From Labrys sp. WJW (GTDB taxonomy: Bacteria > Pseudomonadota > Alphaproteobacteria > Rhizobiales > Labraceae): 64,000 bases of DNA. The position numbers and the translations under genes are program-made. Below are positions 8,217 to 17,120 of the stretch, piece by piece. The notes under the pieces were generated by a model that did not search any database, had not been told where the DNA came from, and saw only the letters and a list, made by a program, of their open reading frames with translations. The stretch covers positions 62,001-126,000 of the forward strand of contig NZ_LYXZ01000021.1 of assembly GCF_001676615.1 (NCBI RefSeq), given 5' to 3'. Numbering within the stretch: the stretch's first letter is position 1; the number at the start of each line of letters is the position of its first letter.

Positions 8217-8750
8217 ATGACTGTGCCTGACCGCAAGCTCGACCAGAGCCGGATGCCCTATCAACTGCCGATGCCCGCAGAGGCGGCGCCCGAGATCGTG
8301 GTGCCGCATGTTCTGCCCGACGACGAGCGCGTCTGGGTGCCGCAGATGGAGAATGTCTGGTTCCGCCCGCTCTGCCTGCATGCCGGCCAGGGCTACTGGG
8401 TCAACCTGCTGCGCGTGCGCAAATCCGGCGTGCTCTCGCGCCACCGCCATCCGGCACCGGTGCACGGCCATGTCCTGAAGGGGCGCTGGCACTATCTGGA
8501 GCATGACTGGGTGGCCGAGACCGGCTCCTATGTGTTCGAGCCGCCCGGCGAGACCCATACCCTCGTGGTGCCGGAGGATTGCGAGGAGATGATCACCCTG
8601 TTCCACATTACCGGCGCCATGATCTATGTCGACCCCTGGGGCAAGGTGACCGGCTTCGAGGACGTCTTCTCCAAGATCGAGATGTGCCGTGCCCATTATG
8701 CCGCCAACGGCCTGGGCGCCGATTATGTCGAGCGTTTCATCCGGCGCTGA
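8217..8750 (+). CDS. 2,4'-dihydroxyacetophenone dioxygenase-like cupin protein
   Basis: A 177-residue cupin of the ChrR/acetophenone-dioxygenase-like group. It shows the metal-site pattern LSRHRHPAPVHGHVLKG (HRHxxPVHGH) and FEPPGETHTLVVPE with the distal His, consistent with a mononuclear iron or other metal centre. It follows the SDR gene by four bases and is likely co-expressed. The family name reflects one characterised member, an enzyme that cleaves aryl ketones oxidatively; here the actual substrate is unknown and a sugar-related role is equally possible given the ROK regulator. Confidence 0.78.
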   Translation: MTVPDRKLDQSRMPYQLPMPAEAAPEIVVPHVLPDDERVWVPQMENVWFRPLCLHAGQGYWVNLLRVRKSGVLSRHRHPAPVHGHVLKGRWHYLEHDWVAETGSYVFEPPGETHTLVVPEDCEEMITLFHITGAMIYVDPWGKVTGFEDVFSKIEMCRAHYAANGLGADYVERFIRR

Positions 8751-8756
8751 GCGCAC

Positions 8757-9254
8757 CTATTTGGGGGCAGGGCGCTGCGCCGGCATTGCAGGTTTGCTGT
8801 CGCCATGCGGGCGTGGCACCATGGCGAGCACGGCCGTTTCGAGCGACTTGTCGCGGTGCTTCAGGCAATAGCCGCGCAGATGGGTGCGCAGGGCGACCGG
8901 ATCCGTGAGATCGGCAAGGGAGCGTTCGCTGCCGAAATGTCCGGGATTGGCTTTGGCATAGCCTTCGATATAGCCGCCCGCCCAGGCGATGATCTGGCCG
9001 TCGAGGATGTCGCGGCGGCGCACGGCGAAGCCGCAGCGCATGTCGCCATAGTCGACAGCCTGGCTGACGGGCACATGCGGCTTGGCAGGCGTCGTGGGCT
9101 TGACTGCCGCAGGCGCTGCGTCCTCCGGCTTGGCCGGCGCCGTCTTGTCGGCGGGGGGCTTTTCGGTCGCCAGCGCCGTTGGAATCGGGAGGCTGCCTAG
9201 ACAAAGGGCGCCTGCCAGGAATGCTGCCATCGTCACGCGCACATTTGCCTCCAT
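8757..9254 (-). CDS. Small exported protein with Pro/Ala/Lys-rich linker
   Basis: From ATG 9254 the product is about 165 residues: a signal peptide (VTMAAFLAGALCLGSLPIPTALAT), a low-complexity linker rich in Lys, Pro and Ala, then a compact domain with two cysteines (DMRCGFAVRRRDI and HLRGYCLKHRDKSLETAV). The tail GYCLKHRDKSLETAVL resembles small HdeA/Rap1a-like periplasmic domains, but I cannot claim membership. ATG 9230 is a possible later start. The frame stays open upstream through the tRNA-Gln gene, which is not coding. Convergent with the cupin gene at 8217-8750. Confidence 0.6.
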   Translation of the reverse strand: MEANVRVTMAAFLAGALCLGSLPIPTALATEKPPADKTAPAKPEDAAPAAVKPTTPAKPHVPVSQAVDYGDMRCGFAVRRRDILDGQIIAWAGGYIEGYAKANPGHFGSERSLADLTDPVALRTHLRGYCLKHRDKSLETAVLAMVPRPHGDSKPAMPAQRPAPK

Positions 9255-9394
9255 CGCATTGATTTGCTGCGCCATGCTGCGCAAACAAAAGGGCGGCCGC
9301 AAGGCATCGTGCCCGGTGCATGAACGCAAATCTTCGACTTGGCGGGCATTGGGCGCCGCGGGAGACATGGAAATCGGGCCGGGCAGGAAAAACC

Positions 9395-9469
9395 TGGCTG
9401 GGGCGGGAGGGTTCGAACCTCCGAATGGCGGAATCAAAATCCGCTGCCTTACCACTTGGCTACGCCCCA
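9395..9469 (-). tRNA. tRNA-Gln (anticodon TTG)
   Basis: The minus strand folds as a cloverleaf: acceptor TGGGGCG pairs with CGCCCCA, followed by discriminator G and encoded CCA. The anticodon arm has GCGGATTTTGATTCCGC with TTG at the anticodon, and the T arm contains GGTTCGAACC. It reads CAA/CAG glutamine codons. A candidate promoter lies just upstream on the minus strand: TTGCGG (9504-9509) and TATTGA (9481-9486), 17 bp apart. Confidence 0.95.
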
Positions 9470-9565
9470 ATCGGTGCGGCTCAATAAACGGTTCGCTCCA
9501 AGGCCGCAAGATATGGCTACAAAAAAGCGCTGTGAAATTCATCACCAAAAAAGCGCATATCCCGC

Positions 9566-9594
9566 TTGCGGCTCGCCGACGATCCCGCTATAGA
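9566..9594 (+). promoter_or_regulatory. Candidate sigma-70 promoter of tRNA-Pro
   Basis: TTGCGG (9566-9571) and TATAGA (9589-9594) are separated by exactly 17 bp and end 19 bp before the tRNA-Pro 5' end. The divergent tRNA-Gln has the same -35 hexamer and spacing on the other strand, which strengthens both calls. Confidence 0.5.
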
Positions 9595-9613
9595 CCCGCC
9601 CACGACTGGAATA

Positions 9614-9690
9614 CGGAGTGTGGCTCAGCCTGGTAGAGCACTACGTTCGGGACGTAGGGGTCGCAGGTTCAAATCCTGCCACTCCGACCA
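9614..9690 (+). tRNA. tRNA-Pro (anticodon CGG)
   Basis: A 77-nt cloverleaf: acceptor CGGAGTG pairs with CACTCCG, then A and encoded CCA. The anticodon stem CTACG/CGTAG encloses TTCGGGA with anticodon CGG, reading CCG. The T arm is GCAGGTTCAAATCCTGC. Confidence 0.96.
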
Positions 9691-10080
9691 GTCGATTTTC
9701 CCGAGATCCAATCCATAGATGCCAAGCCGTGGACGTCGCTCATAGCGGCGCTGGCCGTATGCGTACCGGCCTGTCAGGCAGTCGTACTGGTACGCGAAGC
9801 AGCATCTCGGTGTCTTTCCTGTAGAAAGTCATGATGATACCGTCTTCGGCAAGCGCATAGCCATTGCCTCGTGAAGTATGGTGGGGTGGGTGCCTCAACG
9901 CTCCACGGCTGTTACATGGGTAACTGAATACAGTGTAACAACTTTATGACAATGGTCCGGCGCCGAATAGATTGCCGCTTGTTTAAGCTTTGTCGTTATT
10001 CCGTCTCCGACGTAGAGATATTGTCTTTAATGTGGCATTTGGATATCTGTGCGATTAACGATTCGTTATGAGGATTGGGA
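9691..10080. other. 390-bp non-coding stretch between tRNA-Pro and the export lipoprotein gene
   Basis: No convincing gene. A 30-codon minus-strand frame (9740-9832) has no ribosome-binding site. The last 150 bp are AT-richer and hold the presumed promoter of the following gene; GAGG at 10070-10073 is its ribosome-binding site. Confidence 0.45.
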
Positions 10081-11322
10081 ATGCGGAAGCTGCTGGGCGT
10101 AGGCCTGCTTGTCCTGCTGGGTGGCTGCTCCAGCCCATCCGATGGCCCGAGCGCCGGAAGTTTCCTCAATGCGCGCCAGCCCTATACGAATGAGCGTGTT
10201 CCGGTCATCGACATCACCTATGCCGCGCAGACGGCTCTGACGCCGGGCGCCAGCGCCTCGTCCTTTGCCGGCACGCCCGGTCTCTCGAAGCTGCGTTCGG
10301 CCGGATATACGGGCACTCAGATCAGCCGCGGCGACGTCCTGCAGATCACCGTGCTGGATACCGGTGAGGATGGCCTGTTCTCGCCGACGAACAGCAAGAC
10401 GCTGGATCTCGGCCGCTTTACGGTCGACGACAATGGCTCGATCGATATTCCCTTCGTCGGCAAGCAGCGGGTAGCGGGTTCCTCGCCGGAATCGGTGCAG
10501 AAGCGCATCGTCGGCAGCCTCAAGGGCTCTTCCGTCAATCCTCAGGCGGTGGTGACTATCGTTGACCGGCCCAACAGCGCCGTGGCCATTTCCGGTGCGG
10601 TGCGGGCTGCCGGCCGCATGCCGATGGCGTCGGGCAAGGAGCGCATCCTGGATGTGGTGGCGCGGGCCGGTGGCGCCACCGGGCCCGCCAATGCGACGAC
10701 GGTGACCGTCATTCGCGGCAACCAGCGTGCCGACCAGAGCCTCGACCAGGTGATGGCCGATCCCAAGCAGAACATCTATCTGCAACCGGGCGACCAGGTC
10801 ATCCTGGGTGGCAATACGCCGAGTTTTACTGCGATGGGGGCGTTCAAGAGCGCCGGGGAGTTCAATTTCGAACCTGGCCAGCTGACGCTGGCACAGGCCA
10901 TCGCACGCAGCGGCGGCCTGCTCGATGACCGGGCTGATTCCCGCTACGTCTATCTGTTCCGCAAGCGTGCCTATTACTGGACCACCAAGGATTGCGTGCT
11001 GGTGCGGCCATCGCCCTATGGTAGCGGCACCATGCCGCCACGGACCAATTGTCCGGAAGCCATGGCTTCGCCGCCGCCGCCGCGCGCCGTGATCTTCCGC
11101 ATCAATATGAGGGACGCTTCCAGCCTCCTGATGATGCAGCAGGTCCAGATGGAAAGCGGCGACATGCTGTTCGCCAGCAATGCCGGCATGGTCGATTTCG
11201 CCAAGCTCTTCACCGTGTTCCAGAAGAGCGTACCGACGGCGGCGGCCCCGCAGCCGACCGGCGGAATCCCGTCCAGCCCTCCTCCCGCACCGGGGGTGTC
11301 CCTGAATCTGCCGTCCCCCTGA
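10081..11322 (+). CDS. Polysaccharide export outer-membrane lipoprotein (Wza-like)
   Basis: A 413-residue protein of the Wza/KpsD/GumB export family. The N-terminus is a lipoprotein signal with lipobox LLGGC. The Poly_export domain follows (ISRGDVLQITVLDTGEDGLF, then VDDNGSIDIPFVGKQRVAG), then SLBB-like segments (VAISGAVRAAGRMPM and FTAMGAFKSAGEFNFEPGQ), and a Pro-rich tail. Characterised members form the outer-membrane pore for capsule or exopolysaccharide. ATG 10081 has GAGG eight bases upstream; the TTG at 10075 is less likely. No polymerase, flippase or glycosyltransferase gene is nearby, so it is an orphan. It is convergent with, and 12 bp from, the end of the T6SS minus-strand operon. 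Confidence 0.85.
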   Translation: MRKLLGVGLLVLLGGCSSPSDGPSAGSFLNARQPYTNERVPVIDITYAAQTALTPGASASSFAGTPGLSKLRSAGYTGTQISRGDVLQITVLDTGEDGLFSPTNSKTLDLGRFTVDDNGSIDIPFVGKQRVAGSSPESVQKRIVGSLKGSSVNPQAVVTIVDRPNSAVAISGAVRAAGRMPMASGKERILDVVARAGGATGPANATTVTVIRGNQRADQSLDQVMADPKQNIYLQPGDQVILGGNTPSFTAMGAFKSAGEFNFEPGQLTLAQAIARSGGLLDDRADSRYVYLFRKRAYYWTTKDCVLVRPSPYGSGTMPPRTNCPEAMASPPPPRAVIFRINMRDASSLLMMQQVQMESGDMLFASNAGMVDFAKLFTVFQKSVPTAAAPQPTGGIPSSPPPAPGVSLNLPSP

Positions 11323-11334
11323 CGTAGGCAGGCT

Positions 11335-12258
11335 TCAGGAGGCCTTCTGGGTGCCGTGTAGCATCGCAAGGGCGATGCCTGCCGATGACGGCCTTTGGTC
11401 CCGATCGGGACAAGCGAGTTGCCCGGCAAGTTTTCGCAAGGGGTCGTCGGCCTTGGGTGGATCGGCACGGTCTTCCAGCAGCATCTGCAGGATCCGCCCG
11501 CAGGCATAGAGATCCGCCCGGCCGTCGAGGGGCTTGGCGGCCTGCTGTTCGGGGGCACTGAAGCCTTCGCGGCCGGCCTTCGTCAGGTCGATATCGCCGT
11601 GGCACTGCCCGGCTTCCAGGGCGATGCCGAAATCGGCGATATGCAGCGTGGCGAGATCCTCGCCGTCATAGAGCAGATTGTCCGGCGCGAGATCGGCATG
11701 CACCAGCCCGGCTGCATGCACCGCCTCCAACCCCGACAACAGGGCGGCGGCGACCCTGGCCACCTCGTCACGGAGGAACGGGGCTTTCCTCATTCGCTCC
11801 GAGAGGCTGGAGGGCAGCCAGTCCATCAGCAGGGCAGGACGACCGTCGGCGAGCCGCAAAGCGACAGTGGCGGCTGCGACGTGGCGGTGGTGCAGCCTGG
11901 CACCGAAGCGGGCCTCTCGCAGCAGGAGGTCGCGGGCGACGACATTGTCGGCTTGGTCAGGCCGCAACGTCTTGAGGGCGTGGAGGGTGCCGAGATCGCG
12001 ATGGCGCAGGCGATGGATCTGCGTGAGCGCGCCCTCATGGACGATTGCTTCCAGGGCGAAGCTGTTGGCGATGAAACCCGGCTCCGCCGTATCCAGCCTG
12101 TCGAGGCGCCGGTCGAGCGCATCGCGCACGCGATCTGCCAGCAGATGGATTTCACTGGGCGTGCGCGGTCCGGCGCCATTCCGGCTGAGGGCCTGCCACA
12201 GCGCGGCAAAGCGGGTGGCGATTGCCTCAAGGTCGCCCGGTGGCGGTTCGCCGCTCAT
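11335..12258 (-). CDS. ppkA: T6SS-associated serine/threonine protein kinase PpkA-like
   Basis: A cytosolic 307-residue kinase with no membrane segment or periplasmic domain. The ATP lysine is in LHALKTLRP, the catalytic loop is LVHADLAPDNLLYD, the metal loop is IADFGIAL, and FSAPEQQA stands for the APE motif. In the catalytic loop the usual HRDLKPxN reads HADLAPDN, so both the HRD arginine and the loop lysine are alanines. It is the last gene of the T6SS operon and overlaps tagF-pppA by four bases. In T6SS threonine-phosphorylation pathways the kinase phosphorylates Fha or TssL to license assembly, and PppA reverses this. Role inferred from context and fold. Confidence 0.82.
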   Translation of the reverse strand: MSGEPPPGDLEAIATRFAALWQALSRNGAGPRTPSEIHLLADRVRDALDRRLDRLDTAEPGFIANSFALEAIVHEGALTQIHRLRHRDLGTLHALKTLRPDQADNVVARDLLLREARFGARLHHRHVAAATVALRLADGRPALLMDWLPSSLSERMRKAPFLRDEVARVAAALLSGLEAVHAAGLVHADLAPDNLLYDGEDLATLHIADFGIALEAGQCHGDIDLTKAGREGFSAPEQQAAKPLDGRADLYACGRILQMLLEDRADPPKADDPLRKLAGQLACPDRDQRPSSAGIALAMLHGTQKAS

Positions 12259-13640
12259 GTCGCCTGGACAGCCACGACGATGGCGCTGACATTCTCCCGT
12301 ACATTGGCGATCAGGGCCTCCTGAACCAGGGCTGCTGCTGCCTCCTTCACCGGCTGCTCGGCGATGATGGTGGCGATGCTGCGCTCGTCGAGGACCCGCG
12401 CGAGCGCGGCACTGCAGAGCAGAAAGCGATCGCCGGGCTGGGCCCTGTCGTGCACGATCTCGGGTACGAACTGGCGAGGCGCGCCGATGCTGCGCGCGAG
12501 CGCGAAACGCAGGCCGATCTCGACATGGTCGCGCGTCAGGCAGCGCATCATGCCCTCGCGCATCAGATAGCAGCGGGCATTGCCGGCCCAGATCACGGCG
12601 AAATCCCGGTTCCCGAGGGCGAGGGTGACGACGCTGGCGCTCGCAGGCTCCAATGCGCCAGGGAACCGAATAGACTGCACCAGGCTATGTGCCCGCCCGA
12701 GCTTGCCTTTGACATCCTGGACTAGGGTTTCAAGCGTATCGGCCGGCGAGACATTGGCCAGCGTGTTGGTGACGATCTTGGCAGCCTCCGCTGCGCCATT
12801 GCCATCGCTGACGCCATCGGCAACCGCGAAAAGGCGGGGATTATCGGAGACCAGCAAGGCGTCGGCATTGATCGACAGGCGCGTGCCGGCATGCGTGGCA
12901 TAGCCCCGTTCCATCACCAATGCCGGTGGTGGCGCTGCAGCCTCGGGCAGGGGTGTCGTTTCGGTTCTCTCGGCCGGCGGGGGCGGTGAGGGCGGCCGGG
13001 AGGGCGGCTTGACGGTGGGGTTGCCGCCTTTCAGCAGGCGCACGAAGTCGCCGGCGCGCGGTGCCCCTTGCGTCTTGAAGCCGCTGGCCCGTCCCGTGCC
13101 GCTTTCGACGGTCCACCACAGCGAGACGCGGCTATCTGCAGCGCCGGGCGGTGGTGGCTGCACCGGCCGGGCCTGGGGAAGGCGCAGGCGCTTCAGCCCG
13201 CCCAGAAAGGCAGTGATATTGAAATCGCGCAGTGTCGAGGTCTCGGCAATCGCTTCAGCGGCGGTGAACCAGCTCTCGTCGAAGCAGAAAAGGCGCGCCG
13301 GACCGTCATAATTGCTGAGCCGGGCCGCGATCACCAGCGGGAAACTGCGGCCGACCCTGTCCTTGCTCGGCAATAGGATGCCCACCATGGTGGCGTGCCC
13401 CCACAAGGATCGCTCGATCACGAAACGCCAGGGCGGGGAGGCATGAAACAGGCTTTCCCATTGCGTGCCGAGCGTCTGCTCGCTTTCCTGCAGGCCCGAT
13501 TGCAGCCAGTTGACGAGTTCGGTCTCGGCCTGGCGACCGAGACCGGTCGAGACAAAATCGCCGTGACTCGGCACCTTGCCGAAAAAGCCGATGCCGTCAT
13601 TCTCGGACAAGGGAGGGCGGGAAACGCTGCGCTGACTCAT
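12255..13640 (-). CDS. tagF-pppA: TagF-PppA fusion: T6SS repressor domain plus PP2C-type phosphatase
   Basis: Residues about 15-150 are a TagF domain (GFFGKVPSHGDFVSTGL, WRFVIERSLWGHATMVGILLPSKDRVGRSFPLV). A Pro-rich linker covers about 205-240. The C-terminal half is a PP2C-like phosphatase (INADALLVSDNPRLFAVADGVSDG, then ARCYLMREGMM, RENVSAIVVAV); the last metal-site Asp of the DN motif is Glu. TagF represses T6SS post-translationally through Fha, and PppA removes phosphate added by PpkA, so the fusion joins two negative regulators. The same fusion is known from the Agrobacterium imp operon. ATG 13640 is preferred over GTG 13643, with AGGG six bases upstream. Confidence 0.88.
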   Translation of the reverse strand: MSQRSVSRPPLSENDGIGFFGKVPSHGDFVSTGLGRQAETELVNWLQSGLQESEQTLGTQWESLFHASPPWRFVIERSLWGHATMVGILLPSKDRVGRSFPLVIAARLSNYDGPARLFCFDESWFTAAEAIAETSTLRDFNITAFLGGLKRLRLPQARPVQPPPPGAADSRVSLWWTVESGTGRASGFKTQGAPRAGDFVRLLKGGNPTVKPPSRPPSPPPPAERTETTPLPEAAAPPPALVMERGYATHAGTRLSINADALLVSDNPRLFAVADGVSDGNGAAEAAKIVTNTLANVSPADTLETLVQDVKGKLGRAHSLVQSIRFPGALEPASASVVTLALGNRDFAVIWAGNARCYLMREGMMRCLTRDHVEIGLRFALARSIGAPRQFVPEIVHDRAQPGDRFLLCSAALARVLDERSIATIIAEQPVKEAAAALVQEALIANVRENVSAIVVAVQAT

Positions 13641-13649
13641 CACCCGCCC

Positions 13650-16600
13650 TCAGAACTGCGAAGGGCAGCGGAAATCCGCCAGCGCCTTCAGGCGGTAGGG
13701 ATTGAGCGTGCCGCCGAACTGCACCCTGAACTCGGCGCTCCTGCCGTCCTGGCTGAAGCGGGCCTTGAACAGATCGGTACCTTCAGCAGTGATCACCGCC
13801 TTGTCGAGCAGCCGGAAGGTGGCCCATTCGCCGGTTACCTGGATCTTCCGGTTGAAGTCACCGGGAGGCATGTACACCCAGGATTCGGCCTTGGTGTCCT
13901 TCGATGGCCATTCGAATGTCTTGGCCTGGGCATTGCTCTTGAACAGACGAACGCCTTCGCCGGCTGTCGTGAGGACGGCCATGTCGGTCGCATCATTGAG
14001 AGACAGGCCGGTCATGGTAATACGGATCGAGGGCATCTCGCCATCATTCGGGAAGAAGGCCTTGCGGATCTCGTCGGCATTTTCGAACTGGGTCAGGGCC
14101 TCGCTTGCCATGCCCTCTGTCCCGGGGGCACCCTTCCAGCGCCACGGACTGGCCGAGGTGTCGACGAAGGCCTGCAGCTCGTTCTGGAAGAAGCTCGGGA
14201 AAAGCCCCTTGGGACCGAACAGCCGGGCAAAATCCGTCAGTGCCATGTCTTCCCTGGCGGACCGGTCGAAGGGATAGCGCCCCGCCATGATGGTGGAGCA
14301 GAGCCTGGCGCCATCACCAGCCCATTTGTCGGCCGCCTCGTTGCGGGCCGTCTTGGACGCCAATGCACCGACATCCCCGACCAGGCCCGCCACCAGATCG
14401 TCGATCGGGGGCGGCAAGCGTCGGCTCTCTTCCGCCAGGGACTGGACGGCGGCGGCGAGCTGGCTGTCGGTGTTGAAGATCTTGTTCACCGGCTGTGTCG
14501 ATCCTGCCGCTCGCGAGAGCTGGGTGTACATGGCTCCGAGCAGGGGTTTGAGGGCCTGGATCTGCGAGCGTGGCTTTTCCGAGCTGCTGGTCTCGCTCTG
14601 CTTGGGGGTTTCCAGTGCTTCGCGCAGGCGGCCATAGGGATCGGGGACGCTGATCGTGCTGCTGTTCAAGGCAGTGCTCCGGCTACCCTGCTGCGCCAAC
14701 GCCACGGAGGCGTTCGCCTGGGGCCTGAGATCGGCGGCATTGGCGATGGAACGCGCCAGGGACTCGATCGGGCCCGGCTCGCTGGAGAGGACGCGAAGTG
14801 TGTCGGCGGCATCGGCCAGTGACTGGAACGGCTTGATGTTCAGATCCGCCAGGAGGCTCGCCCAGCGTTTCTCATACTGGTCGAAATAGAGCTGCAGCGC
14901 AGCCAGGGACAGGCTGTCCACCGTCATGCCGGCGCTGGGCTGCTCGCCGCGAACCCAGTGTTCGTCCAGCGCCTGACGGGCTGCTTCGGCGACCTCCGGC
15001 AGGACGACGGAGCGATAGCCTTCGCCGGTGAACAGGCCGGGAATGCCTTCGCGCAGAGCAGCCTTGGATTTACGCTGGAACACTCGTTCGCCGAGCGGGC
15101 CGAGTGCGTCGGCGGGCACCCAGGGCGCCAGGGCGCGGACCTGCCGGTTCTCCTCCAGGATGTCATAGGCCCGTGCCGCCAGGCTCTGCCCGCTGATTGC
15201 CTGCCGGGCCTTGGCGACCAGGGTCTGGTCGATGTCGATCGGTGGCAGTCTCCTCGCCACCAGCTGCTCGACATGCTGGAGAAGTTCGCGGCGGGCGGCC
15301 ACCCTTCCCTCGCCGGGATAGAGGGCATCGAAGATCTGCTCGGCTTCCTGCGAGGCGAATTTGGCGTCGACCTGGCCCAACCCGCCGAGCATGCCGTAGA
15401 GCTTGAGGGCATCGAAGGTCTGGCGGACATTGGAGGTGTCACCCAATTGCTTCTGCAACTGCACCATCAGGCGCGGCAGCAGCAGCGAATTGAGGGCGCG
15501 CTGATAGGCCTCGCGCTGCCGGCCGGCGATCTTGTCGCTCTGGTCCAGCCCGAAGCCGACCTGCCACGTATCTGACCCCGAGAAGCCATCGGTCACGCCT
15601 CTAATATCGTTCAGCGCCGGGAGAATGCGCAGGAAATCGGTGTCGTTGACGTCGCGTACCGGGATGCCCTGCACCAGCTTCTCATAGGAGCTGATACGTT
15701 CGTCGGCCTGCGCCAGGGCGCGGGAATTCTGGAAATAGGTCGCGATCCAGCTCGAGAAAACCACGCCGAGTATCACGGCCGACGCGCCATAGGCGATCCG
15801 GCGCAGCATCAGCTGGCGGCGGCTCAGGCGCTTGTCGCGTGCGACGAGCGCCGCCTCTCCGAAGATGACTTCCTTGAACAGGCGCGGCAGGAAATAGCTG
15901 CGGCGCATGCGTGGAGCACCGGCCGCGCCGGGCACCTCCGCCTGCGTTCCAGAGGCGAAATAGATGCCGCGCAGCAGCGGGGATTCGACCAGCTTCGATC
16001 CTGCGCAAAGTTCCACCAGCACCTCGTGCAGGCGCTCCTTGAGGGCAGCGAGCTCGGCGGGGAAACGGAAGATGCGTCCACGTATCTCGCTGTCGGGTTC
16101 CTGCTGCAGGCGCTCGATCAGCATGGCGTCGACACGTTGCTGGAGCAGGCTGAATTCCTCCAGGAAACGCTCGGGCAGATCGTCGGCCTTGTAGCTCTCG
16201 TCCAGACCGAAGGTGGTGCCCCAGACCTGTTCGCGGTCGCTGGCATTGAACCCGTCGAAGAATTCCACGAAGCCGGTGAGCAGGTCCGATTTCGTCAGCA
16301 CGAGATAGACGGGGACGCGGGCCTGCAAGTATTCGTCGAGCTCCGACAGGCGCTGGCGGATGGCGCGCACCTCTTCCAGCCGGGCGGTGGGCTCGCGGGT
16401 CAGGATGTCGGCGATCGACAAGGTGACCAGGGCGCCATTCACCGGCTGCGAGCGGCGGTGCTTTTTCAAAAGGGTCAGGAAACCTTCCCAGCCGGCCTTG
16501 GAACTGCCGTTGAGATCGTCCTGGGTGGTGTAGCGGCCGGCCGTATCGATCAGGATGGCTTCGTCGGTGAACCACCAGTTGCAGCTGCGCGTGCCGCCGA

Positions 16601-17120
16601 TGCCCTGCACGGAATTGGCGCCGAGCGCATCGCCGAGAGGGAATTTCAGGCCCGAATGGGTGAGGGCGGTGGTCTTGCCCGAGCCGGGCGCCCCGAAGAT
16701 CACATACCAGGGCAGTTCATAGACATAGCCGAAGCGTTTCTTGGTGACGCGGCGCAGCAGTGCCAGGGCCTGTTTCAGGCGGTCGCGGATTTCGTTGACC
16801 TCGGCCTGCTGGCTGGCGGCGGCTTCCGCCTCCGCACTCTTTTCGAGGTCGGCGACCAGCGCCTTGTCGCGCTTGCGGGCCCGGTAGATGCTGATGCCGA
16901 TATAGGCGAGGCCGGCAACCAGCACGATACCGATGGCGATCAGCCGATTGGTCGCGCTGGCAAGCGGATAGAATTCGCCATAGCCGATGAGGTGGCCGTA
17001 GAACCAAATGATCAGGCAGAGCGCCGCGATCCAGACGATGGGCAGGAAGCGCTGGCCGAGCAGCGTGCCATAGGCTTCGACATAGGAGCGGATCGTATAG
17101 TAATAGCTGAGCGGGTTCAT
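13650..17120 (-). CDS. tssM: T6SS inner-membrane protein TssM (IcmF)
   Basis: The 1156-residue core of the trans-envelope complex. Two transmembrane segments lie at about 28-45 and 60-80 and a third near 440-460. The cytosolic NTPase domain between them has Walker A GAPGSGKT (143-150) and DTAGRYTTQ as a switch motif, followed by LTKSDLLTGF. The long periplasmic region (470-1156) ends in the conserved C-terminal beta domain (ITMTGLSLNDATDMAVL, WPSKDTKAESWVYMPPG). Normally this domain contacts the outer-membrane lipoprotein TssJ, which is not encoded in the window. Its ATG overlaps the tssL stop. Confidence 0.95.
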   Translation of the reverse strand: MNPLSYYYTIRSYVEAYGTLLGQRFLPIVWIAALCLIIWFYGHLIGYGEFYPLASATNRLIAIGIVLVAGLAYIGISIYRARKRDKALVADLEKSAEAEAAASQQAEVNEIRDRLKQALALLRRVTKKRFGYVYELPWYVIFGAPGSGKTTALTHSGLKFPLGDALGANSVQGIGGTRSCNWWFTDEAILIDTAGRYTTQDDLNGSSKAGWEGFLTLLKKHRRSQPVNGALVTLSIADILTREPTARLEEVRAIRQRLSELDEYLQARVPVYLVLTKSDLLTGFVEFFDGFNASDREQVWGTTFGLDESYKADDLPERFLEEFSLLQQRVDAMLIERLQQEPDSEIRGRIFRFPAELAALKERLHEVLVELCAGSKLVESPLLRGIYFASGTQAEVPGAAGAPRMRRSYFLPRLFKEVIFGEAALVARDKRLSRRQLMLRRIAYGASAVILGVVFSSWIATYFQNSRALAQADERISSYEKLVQGIPVRDVNDTDFLRILPALNDIRGVTDGFSGSDTWQVGFGLDQSDKIAGRQREAYQRALNSLLLPRLMVQLQKQLGDTSNVRQTFDALKLYGMLGGLGQVDAKFASQEAEQIFDALYPGEGRVAARRELLQHVEQLVARRLPPIDIDQTLVAKARQAISGQSLAARAYDILEENRQVRALAPWVPADALGPLGERVFQRKSKAALREGIPGLFTGEGYRSVVLPEVAEAARQALDEHWVRGEQPSAGMTVDSLSLAALQLYFDQYEKRWASLLADLNIKPFQSLADAADTLRVLSSEPGPIESLARSIANAADLRPQANASVALAQQGSRSTALNSSTISVPDPYGRLREALETPKQSETSSSEKPRSQIQALKPLLGAMYTQLSRAAGSTQPVNKIFNTDSQLAAAVQSLAEESRRLPPPIDDLVAGLVGDVGALASKTARNEAADKWAGDGARLCSTIMAGRYPFDRSAREDMALTDFARLFGPKGLFPSFFQNELQAFVDTSASPWRWKGAPGTEGMASEALTQFENADEIRKAFFPNDGEMPSIRITMTGLSLNDATDMAVLTTAGEGVRLFKSNAQAKTFEWPSKDTKAESWVYMPPGDFNRKIQVTGEWATFRLLDKAVITAEGTDLFKARFSQDGRSAEFRVQFGGTLNPYRLKALADFRCPSQF

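Noticed and set aside
7310..8236. A 308-codon minus-strand frame opposite the SDR gene
   Set aside because: The SDR motifs (SGGTSGIG, YSASK) are on the plus strand; the antisense frame has no family features.
9740..9832. A 30-codon minus-strand frame beginning MTFYRKDTEMLLRVPV
   Set aside because: No ribosome-binding site, no neighbour coupling and no recognised family; insufficient for a gene call.
10081..11322. Start of a capsule/exopolysaccharide locus
   Set aside because: Only the Wza-like gene is present; neighbours are tRNAs and T6SS genes.
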